Positions 41,789 to 49,700 of a DNA stretch of 64,000 bases are shown here, one piece after another. The position numbers and the translations under genes were made by a program. Position 1 is the first letter of the stretch. Each line of letters starts with the position of its first letter. This stretch comes from Thermincola carboxydiphila (GTDB lineage: Bacteria > Bacillota > Thermincolia > Thermincolales > UBA2595), in NCBI GenBank assembly GCA_016841325.1, contig JAENZJ010000004.1, positions 62,001 to 126,000 of the forward strand, in the 5' to 3' direction. A model generated the notes under the pieces. That model worked only from the letters and a program-made list of their open reading frames with translations. It did not search any database and was not told the origin of the DNA.

Positions 41789-43108
41789 TCAATATTCCAA
41801 ATCTCCAGCATATAAATCACCGGCTCCCAGGTCTGACTCGCCCCAGTTGCTGTTCCAGACAGCCATGGTCATGTCCCGGTTAGCAAAAACGCGGGTTTCC
41901 TGGCTCAGGTCCTTGACAACATTCCTGTGGTGGGCAATCCTCCTGGTGCTCCCTGAGCCGTCAATTTTAAGGGCATAAATCTCGCCTTCATAAGGATGCC
42001 AGCCGCCTTTTCCGGGCTGTTCACACCCGGGCCTCCGGCTCCGGTGGGTTGATACAAGGACCCACTCTTTTGTTTCTGAAGCTGCACCTGATATGTTTAC
42101 ATGAAAACGGCATTCCAGTGTCTGTACGGTAGTTACTGTTCCGTCCGGAACAGCAATCTTGATTATCTCATTGGGGTTCTGCCGCAATTTGGAGTCGAGA
42201 CATGAGACCACGTAAACCGGGTCCCCGTTAACATCATAGGCGAGTTTCCCCGGGCGAACAGTGTCGATCAGCTGCCTGATTGGTTTCATCTCAGCAGTGT
42301 ACAGCCTGGTCCCCTGAAACTTACCGTTTCCCTGCTCACCCCACCCAATAACAACATAATCTCCTTTAGGTGTAACCGTAGCCCAATTAATCCCCCCGGG
42401 GGCCCCTGACAGTTTCACCCCCGGTCCTTCCAGCTTGGTTTTAACGTTATAGGTAAACAATTCGTCAGGATTGCCTTTGGTATCATATCCCAAAACGGCT
42501 ATCCGGGAACCGTCTTCACTGAGCCGCCCCTCAGAAGTGCCGGTTACCCGGGAAAACCGGGTGAAGGTATGAAGTGCTTTATACTGTCCTGTAATTACAT
42601 CTTTGATAAACAGGTTGTTCCCCTCAAAATAATATAAAAGGTGCGGGTCAACAGGGTGCCACCGGGGGATTACATCACCTTCAAGAGCTGTCAGGTACTT
42701 GTTAAATCTGAATCCGGGGATGTCCAGTATAGTCCAGCGGCCTTCTCCGTCTCTAATCAGCATATGTGTACTGTCGGCATTAAAAACATTGGCCGGAATA
42801 TAATCCCACCCCGAGCCGGCAGAAGTCCCGGAACCCGTCAGCCTTACCACCGTTGTGCCAAACACAGGGTCATTAAAGGGGACACCTGTTTCCGGTCTGG
42901 GGAAGTCAACCTGTTCCCTGACATCATCCTCAGGCATTGCGTTCAAACCGGTGTAAACCGCACCGGAAACAGGTTGTGCTGCCGGGTCATGTATCCCGGC
43001 ATTCAGGGAACTGCAGCACGGAGGGGGGTCAACATTTTTCCCGCCCACAAAATAGACGATAAGTCCCAAAATTATATATGCTGTTACCATATAAGCCCAT
43101 TTCTTCAT
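41789..43108 (-). CDS. exported or membrane-anchored beta-propeller protein, unknown function
   Basis: A 439-residue protein with one N-terminal hydrophobic helix (about residues 5-23) and then repeated beta-rich blocks of about 40-60 residues of the TolB/oligogalacturonate-lyase-like propeller type (for example GEGRWTILDIPGFRFNKYLT, EDGSRIAVLGYDTKGN, KGDYVVIGWGEQ). Two adjacent cysteines (PPCCSS, near residue 31) could be a lipid or disulfide site. No catalytic motif is recognised. It is followed by a terminator and is monocistronic. Confidence 0.6.
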   Translation of the reverse strand: MKKWAYMVTAYIILGLIVYFVGGKNVDPPPCCSSLNAGIHDPAAQPVSGAVYTGLNAMPEDDVREQVDFPRPETGVPFNDPVFGTTVVRLTGSGTSAGSGWDYIPANVFNADSTHMLIRDGEGRWTILDIPGFRFNKYLTALEGDVIPRWHPVDPHLLYYFEGNNLFIKDVITGQYKALHTFTRFSRVTGTSEGRLSEDGSRIAVLGYDTKGNPDELFTYNVKTKLEGPGVKLSGAPGGINWATVTPKGDYVVIGWGEQGNGKFQGTRLYTAEMKPIRQLIDTVRPGKLAYDVNGDPVYVVSCLDSKLRQNPNEIIKIAVPDGTVTTVQTLECRFHVNISGAASETKEWVLVSTHRSRRPGCEQPGKGGWHPYEGEIYALKIDGSGSTRRIAHHRNVVKDLSQETRVFANRDMTMAVWNSNWGESDLGAGDLYAGDLEY

Positions 43109-43241
43109 TTCGTCACCCTTTTAGGCATCTCACGCAAACTTTCCAAGCAGTTTGTGTCATATCTTCCAGACCTTACATCATAATTCTAATTGTTTTAACG
43201 TGCTTTTTCAATACCAAAAGAAAAAGCCCTCCTGAACATGA

Positions 43242-43274
43242 ACAGGGTAGATGTACCAGAATACATCTACCCCT
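43242..43274. other. strong hairpin between convergent or unrelated genes
   Basis: CAGGGTAGATGTA and TACATCTACCCCTG pair around six bases. On the minus strand it follows the small gene ending at 43323 and could be its terminator, although the following T-run is displaced. Confidence 0.5.
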
Positions 43275-43322
43275 GTCTCAGTAAGATTCTCATTAACAAC
43301 TTTAAAAGTTACACAATTGGTT

Positions 43323-43514
43323 CTAACTCCGTTTATTGGGAGGCAGCACTTTGGGAGTGGTTGTATCATCAAATATGAACTTCTCTTTTTGGGCAGAACT
43401 GCCCTCCCTGTTGCGGGCAACATTATCCACAAACTGTTCTGCTTCAACCTCCATTAATTCTCCCAATTTATCAGCCTTTTCATTCCAGATGTCCTGTTCC
43501 CTTTTCGGGCTCAT
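43323..43514 (-). CDS. small hydrophilic protein, unknown
   Basis: A 63-residue acidic/basic protein from the ATG at 43514, which has GGAGG eight bases upstream. It is rich in Glu, Lys and Asn with a likely helical middle (DKLGELMEVEAEQFVDNVAR). No family recognised. Small proteins of this size and charge are common in spores, but this is only a guess. Confidence 0.5.
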   Translation of the reverse strand: MSPKREQDIWNEKADKLGELMEVEAEQFVDNVARNREGSSAQKEKFIFDDTTTPKVLPPNKRS

Positions 43515-43612
43515 TCTCTGCACCTCCGGGTTATTTTAATATTAATATTAATTTGACCACCCGTAAAACAAACTATTAGCGGTGCAAGAGAATATTTTTC
43601 AGGGAAAATCCG

Positions 43613-44050
43613 TTACTTATTATTTTTATTCCTGTGTTCCTGCAAAAACCCGGCCCAGTCACCGTCAGGAATAATTTCCCCGTTGTCCTTCAGCCAGCCC
43701 GCTTTTGAAGGAGGCCAGAGGAACATATGTGCTTTTACCTTTTCACCTGTTTCTGTCAGTTCCACATCCCTTATCTCACGGATAAGGTGGCTCTGACTTT
43801 CAACCCCGGTGTATTTTTCAATTTCATCTATTTCAGGAAGAATAGTGGCCATGTCCCTTGTCTGAAACATAACACCCTTTATTTCTCCTTCACCTTCAAG
43901 GACAACCGGATAGCCGTCTTCAGGAAGAAAATACATGGTCCCCTTTGCCTTTGCCTTATACACTTTCGGTTTATGGGTTTCAATAAAACGTTCATGGTTT
44001 TCCATGCCCGGAAGAAGTGTTCCGTATACAAAAAGATTGTCTAAATACAT
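43613..44050 (-). CDS. gamma-glutamylcyclotransferase-like (AIG2/GGCT) protein
   Basis: About 145 residues from the ATG at 44050 (ribosome site AAAGGGTGA). It starts LFVYGTLLPGMENH, the signature of the GGCT-like fold, where the YGTL loop binds the gamma-glutamyl group; a glutamate in the middle (DEIEKYTG, near residue 75) fits the catalytic acid. These enzymes release 5-oxoproline from gamma-glutamyl amines, but many members have unknown substrates. It is divergent from the LexA-controlled gene at 44283. Confidence 0.82.
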   Translation of the reverse strand: MYLDNLFVYGTLLPGMENHERFIETHKPKVYKAKAKGTMYFLPEDGYPVVLEGEGEIKGVMFQTRDMATILPEIDEIEKYTGVESQSHLIREIRDVELTETGEKVKAHMFLWPPSKAGWLKDNGEIIPDGDWAGFLQEHRNKNNK

Positions 44051-44191
44051 AATATCACCCTTTCTGCTGTTATGTATGTGATACGGCACCTGCCATCATA
44101 TATTTTATTCTTTCTTTGCCAATATTATTTTTCCCTCTTTTACAAAGGCAGGTTTTGGATATATATGAAAATATTTTACTATATCTTCGGG

Positions 44192-44243
44192 TTGACACAG
44201 GGCGGTCAGTTTTCATATAATTAATTTATCGAACACACGTTCG
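44192..44243 (+). promoter_or_regulatory. promoter with LexA box (ImuB-like gene)
   Basis: TTGACA (44192-44197), 18-bp spacer, TATAAT (44216-44221), then CGAACACACGTTCG (44230-44243), a perfect Gram-positive LexA inverted repeat placed over the start of transcription. Confidence 0.88.
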
Positions 44244-44282
44244 CAGATAGGCTAAACCTTTCTAATATGGAGGTTGGCGGAA

Positions 44283-45356
44283 ATGAGGATAATTGCACAC
44301 ATCTTCCTGCATGATTTCCGGGGCAGCGAATCTGAACTTGCCAGCAAATGCCTTAACCTGAGCCCAAGGGTGGAAACCCCCTGTGCTAATGAGGCCTTTA
44401 TTGACCTGGGCGGCAGAAAACCTCCCGGGGCAAGGCTAATCAGCGCTTTTGCCGGGACAGTCATCCCTTCCCTGGGGAGTTTTGCCACAGTCAGCCTGGC
44501 CCCCTGCCGCCTGCTGGCAAAGGCTTTGACAATGGCATATCTCTCTAACCCTCCAGGTCCGGGAAAATTGCCCGGAGGGACACTGACAAAGGCATATGAC
44601 AGATTCCGTCTCTGTGTCCTCAGACCGGAAAAAACCGGAGACTTTACCTCCGGGCTGCCGGTAGAATTTATGTGGCCATTGGAAGATAAGGTTATCCTGC
44701 GCCTGAAAACCCTGGGGCTGAAGACATTCGGCGATATCAGCGGGATTCCCCTGACAATGCTTTACAGCCCGTTTGGTTCCCTGGCCCCCCTGATTATGGA
44801 TTACAGCAGGGGTATTGATACCTCAAATGTGCCTTTTTTCAGCCCCCCCGACCGGATTACATATCACAGCCGCTGTGAGTGTACTGACATCACCGGGCTG
44901 GAAGAAACCATGAAACAGGCTGCAGTCCACCTCAGCCAAACCCTGCAGGAACGGGGAAAAAGCTACCGGGAACTGTCCCTGTCCATCTTCTCTGAAAATT
45001 TTTTCACCGAAAGCGTTACCTCTTCCTTTACCAGGGGGAAGTATGATATCCGTTCAGTATACCATGACTGTATGAATCTCCTGAAAAAACTGCAGATTGC
45101 AGGCCCGGTGACAGAGCTGTCCCTGGCAGCAGGACGGCTCACAAATTGTGTCCACAGCCAGATGTCTCTTTTTGAAGACCCCAAAACCCTTAACGGAAGG
45201 CATGCGGAACACCGCGAAAAAATAGCCAGGGTCTGTGAAAACCTGGCCTCCAGGTATTCACCCGGGATTGTCAGGATGGGCAGCGCCCTTCCGGTAAGCC
45301 GTAGGGAACAGATGCTGATGTTTGTTGACCCCCTGCGCAGTGGTGGCAAACCCTAA
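44283..45356 (+). CDS. ImuB-like Y-family DNA polymerase protein, probably inactive
   Basis: About 357 residues from ATG 44283 (GGAGG nine bases upstream). The middle and C-terminal parts are those of Y-family polymerases: a helix-hairpin-helix region (LKTLGLKTFGDISGIPLTML) and a little-finger domain (RCECTDITGLEETMKQ). The N-terminus is short: the first catalytic DMDAFFAS-type motif is replaced by IAHIFLHDF and only ANEAFIDLGG remains of the second. This is the ImuB pattern, a non-catalytic clamp adaptor for an error-prone DnaE. A clamp-binding motif QMSLF is present near residue 297. It is under a LexA promoter, and a DnaE with DUF6504 lies 7 kb downstream. Confidence 0.83.
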   Translation: MRIIAHIFLHDFRGSESELASKCLNLSPRVETPCANEAFIDLGGRKPPGARLISAFAGTVIPSLGSFATVSLAPCRLLAKALTMAYLSNPPGPGKLPGGTLTKAYDRFRLCVLRPEKTGDFTSGLPVEFMWPLEDKVILRLKTLGLKTFGDISGIPLTMLYSPFGSLAPLIMDYSRGIDTSNVPFFSPPDRITYHSRCECTDITGLEETMKQAAVHLSQTLQERGKSYRELSLSIFSENFFTESVTSSFTRGKYDIRSVYHDCMNLLKKLQIAGPVTELSLAAGRLTNCVHSQMSLFEDPKTLNGRHAEHREKIARVCENLASRYSPGIVRMGSALPVSRREQMLMFVDPLRSGGKP

Positions 45357-45395
45357 TCATCCATAACAGGCTATAGCATACACGGGAACGGACTT

Positions 45396-46757
45396 CTATA
45401 GGTTTTTCTTAAAAATATCACCATGACATTTCCGGCACAAATCATTACCCGCTCCCCTTAACATTTTATCATTCCCGCCCCGGCCATGGGGTTCATGGCA
45501 GTCAGCACAAGTAATTTTTTCCTGACGGATAGCTTCACCGTGAGATACATCCGGATTCATAAATTCCCCTGTATCATGACACAGGGTACATATTTGTTCC
45601 CTGGGGGCCGGCAGCAGTGATGTGTTGTCACTGTAATGTACGAGATGGCAGTTGAGACAGTCCCCGTCAGGCTTGTTGCCTCTTACTCTGCCGTGTTCAC
45701 TGCCTGCCATACTATCCACAACCTGGGCATGGCATTCGGCACAAACACTGTTCCCTTTTTGGTCCAACAGGTAAAGGTTCTCCGCACCGTGCCCCCGGTG
45801 GCATGATGTGCATGAAAAGCCGGATTCCCCTACCGGGTGATTGCTGGCTGCACTGTAAACAGGCCACATTTCAATATGGCATCCTGTACACCCATTAACC
45901 GGTAACAGGTATGGTAATACAGAACCATGGGGCTGGTGACATGACCGGCACATACCGGTTTTGGCAGGTTCATGAATAACAGGTTTCAGCATTTCTGCCT
46001 CAACTTCCGGATGGCATTGGAAACAGGCAAAGGGTACCGCTCTGTCCAACAGTGACTGGCCATTGGTGGCATGAGGGTCATGACACCGGGTACAGTTTCT
46101 TTCGGCAAATGGTCCGTGCTGATAAGGCATTGACATTTCAAGCACATGCTCTCTATGGCAGGTAGCACAAACCATAGCGGTATCCATCCGGGTCATCCCC
46201 TGATAATCAGAAGCATGGGGATCATGGCATGAGGTGCATTCACCCTGTTCAAAAGGCCGGTGCTGATTTGTCACCATACTCTTTTCGGACTGCAGTCTGT
46301 GACAGGAAGCACACAGGTCCTTTTTGCCAGCCCGTAGCAGTTTAGGTTCACTGCCGGCGTGGGGGTCGTGACAGTCTGTACAAAAGCCCTGCCGCCATGG
46401 TTCATGCTGTATGCCAGCCAGAGTTTCCTGTAAGCTGAGGTGACAGGTATTGCAGAGCTGCTGCCTGTCAGTTATCAATTCCATCTCAATATCAGGGTCC
46501 TGCAAATGCTGCTCATTAAAGAGGTGGCAGTCTGTACAGTACCAGTTTGCAAAAGGAAGGTGTACGGAACTTTGCTGGCCGGCGGCGGCAAACATATCAT
46601 TATGGCAGGTTTTGCACATCTCCTCTGTTTCTGCATTTTTCTTACTGTATTTTGAAAAAAGTTCATCCATATTCTGAGCAGGAATGCCCATTTTCAATGT
46701 CACTGCCATTGCCAGGGCAGCCAAAAGCATCATAAAAACCGCTGGTTTCCCGGTCAT
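45396..46757 (-). CDS. 17-heme c-type cytochrome
   Basis: A 453-residue protein with an N-terminal signal or anchor helix (about residues 7-24) and 17 CXXCH heme sites, beginning CKTCH and ending CRKCH. Many fall in doubled pairs (CTDCHDPHA, CTSCHDPHA, CTRCHDPHA), the doubled-CXXCH layout of NrfA/DmsE-like multiheme proteins. The repeating unit is about 45-50 residues. It overlaps the 38-heme gene by four bases (ATGA), so both are made from one message. The likely role is electron transport outside the membrane, possibly to extracellular acceptors. Confidence 0.9.
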   Translation of the reverse strand: MTGKPAVFMMLLAALAMAVTLKMGIPAQNMDELFSKYSKKNAETEEMCKTCHNDMFAAAGQQSSVHLPFANWYCTDCHLFNEQHLQDPDIEMELITDRQQLCNTCHLSLQETLAGIQHEPWRQGFCTDCHDPHAGSEPKLLRAGKKDLCASCHRLQSEKSMVTNQHRPFEQGECTSCHDPHASDYQGMTRMDTAMVCATCHREHVLEMSMPYQHGPFAERNCTRCHDPHATNGQSLLDRAVPFACFQCHPEVEAEMLKPVIHEPAKTGMCRSCHQPHGSVLPYLLPVNGCTGCHIEMWPVYSAASNHPVGESGFSCTSCHRGHGAENLYLLDQKGNSVCAECHAQVVDSMAGSEHGRVRGNKPDGDCLNCHLVHYSDNTSLLPAPREQICTLCHDTGEFMNPDVSHGEAIRQEKITCADCHEPHGRGGNDKMLRGAGNDLCRKCHGDIFKKNL

Positions 46758-49700
46758 AATGCCACCTCCTTCCCCTTATCCTGTTTCTGCCATGCCGGTT
46801 CCCGATGCACAGTATGGCATTCACGACACTGCACCTTTGTCAGGTCAAATTCCCAGTGTGCCTGGATGGCATTCCCGTGTTCAATATGACAGCTATTACA
46901 TTCGGTTCTCTTTTCCCTGATTACTGTTATTACAGTCCTGTTACTACTTTCATGACATGTGTTGCAGCCCCGGTCCTGCCTTTTATGTTCCTGGTCCAGA
47001 CTGACTTTGTGACATCCGGCACAGGCAAAGCCGGCATTACGGAACTCCGCTGTATGCTTGGGAGTTACGTCTCCGTGAATACTGTCATGGCAGGAAACAC
47101 ATGATGTATCATTATTTTTTACTGCCTTTCTGACATCATCCGGGGAATCGTCGTCATGGCAAGTTTTACAGGTCATCTCTTCCCCGTCACTGTTCACCCT
47201 GTCAACATGTTCGTCAGAAATGACGCGGCTGTGGCAGCCCGAGCAATTTACCGTCAGAATGTCAGGAAAAACGGATTCATGAACCTCAGTTATATCGTCA
47301 TGGACATTATGACAGGCATCACAGTACCGGTTTTGGGTATTTACGGCAAAATTGACTTTGGAAACATCTGTCTGGTGACAGATCCTGCACGAATAGCCGC
47401 GTTTCTGGTGTTCTCCATCAAGTTTTTTGGAATGACACCAACTGCAGTCAATTTCCTTGTTTTTTACAAAATCAGACTCATGACTGACATCCGGATGTAT
47501 TTGGTGACAGGCCGAGCATGCAGTATTGTTCGCTGCAACGGCATCAATGACGTCAGGTCTGCTGCTGTCGTGACAGGTTGCACAGTTTTCATTGTGATTT
47601 GCCGTCAATGAAGATGAATGGCACAGAGTACAGTTAGCTGACATATTCGTTACGTGGGCAGAGCTTACATCCTGGTGTACAGAGTGGCAGGAATCACATC
47701 CCGTGCTTCCGGCAGCCACAGACCGGGTTACCTGGTCTGTAGCCGAGCTATGGCAGAGGTTACAGTCACCCTTCCCCTGGTGTTCCGTGGTCAGTACCCC
47801 ACTGTGGCAGCCCGAACAGTCAAAGGTCTTGTTGTAGACAAAATCCGCTGTGGTATGAGCCGGTTCCACAGAAGACAGGGTATGAATACCGTGGCAGGCA
47901 TCACACTGCGTGTTACTGCTGTATATGGCTTCAGCCACGGTTGTGTTTGTACTGTCATGGCAGGCCGCACAATCCAGTCCCTGTGCCTGGTGTTCTATAT
48001 CAAGCATGTCATTGTGGCATCCGGAACAGTCCACTACCGGAGTGGTTACATAATTCGAAATATGGGCAGCAGCCACATCAGAGTGAATGTAGTGACACGA
48101 ATCACAGTCATTGCGACCGCCCAGTATAGAATCACTTATCTGCTGAACGGACGAAGCATGACAGAGGTTACAGTCTCCTGCAGGGCTATGTTCTGTTGTC
48201 AGAACATTGACATGACATCCCGAGCATTCAAAGGTCGGGGCATATACATAGTTCGCAGTAGTATGGGGCAATTCCACAGATTCAGGTGTATGTATACCAT
48301 GGCAGGCATCACAGTTGTTAATATTACCGGTTATCGCCCCATAAACTGTCTCATTGACAGTGTCATGGCAGGTGTTGCAGGTAAAGCCACGTCCTTCATG
48401 CTCTGTGTTTAAAACATCATCATGGCACTGGGCACAGTTTACCACAGGACTGATAACAAACCCGGAATCGTGAGCAGCCGTCACATCTGTGTGGAACTCA
48501 TGGCAGGCATTACAGTCGGTCTGTGATCCGCTGACAGCTGCCTTAACGTCAGCCCTGTTGCTGAGGTGGCAGGATACACAGTCAAGCGGTTGGCCGGTAA
48601 CAGACGAAATCCTTCCCCCGTGCTCTGTATCCAGCCTGTTTAAGTGGCACTGGCTGCAGTTAAAAAGTACCGGATCAGTATATATTGAGCTGTGAAGCAG
48701 GGCCATGTCGTGATAGTCTGCAGGATGGCACGCTGTACAGCCCGTATCTCCGGAATATACCGCATCCTGAACAACTGTATCCGTACTTCCGTGACAGACC
48801 TCACAGGTATAATTCCTGCCTGTGGCAGTCTTTGTCCTTATGTTTGCCGTATGTTCCTCATCAATATCAGGATTGTGACAGGTCCGGCAGTCATCCTCAA
48901 GTGCGGTGCCGTGAATAAGCCGGCTTGCCTCAAGTGTGTCGTGCGGGGTGTATGTATGGCAGGCACCGCAGGTTTTATCAGCCGCACTTATAGCGCCTCT
49001 GACACGTGCATCCGGGCTCAGGTGACAGGTGTTGCAGGAAACCTGGACCCGCTCACTGTCTGTCCTCCCAGGCCGTGCATGCTCTCTGGTAAGGGCCAGG
49101 GCATGGCAGGTATTGCAATTATTCCGGTCTGTCTTGTGAAGCTCAGGTATATCGTGATTATTTAGGGGCCTGGTGGGATTCACATATCCATTGTACCATC
49201 CTGTCAGCGGTGAACCGGGCTGGTGGCAGATGATGCAGTCCCATATTTCCCTGTTGGCAGTGACCCTGACAGGATATGTTGAACTATACCCCCGCAGCTG
49301 GTACGAAATCGACGGGCTGGACCCGTGGGGGGCCTCCGGCGTACCGTCCTCCAGACCATGGCACTGCACACAGTCAGCAGGATAGGTTATGTAGTTATGA
49401 CAGGCATCACAGTCGTTGGAGGAATGGGTGCCGTAGAAATTGATAGTATTATGCAGACTCTGGAATGGTATCCCGGAACCTTCGGCAATATCGTGACAGG
49501 CTGAACAGTTTACCATATTTGAGTCAGGCATTTCAGGATATGTACTGGTATTGAACATCCAGCTGATAGATGTGGTAAGCCCTCCCGGGTCGTAAGCACT
49601 CAGGCTCACCGTATGATAAGCTTCATCAGCCAGGGGTTCTGCCGGGACATGACTTACCAGTCCTGATGCAGAATCAAAACTGTGGGATACCTTCCGGCCG

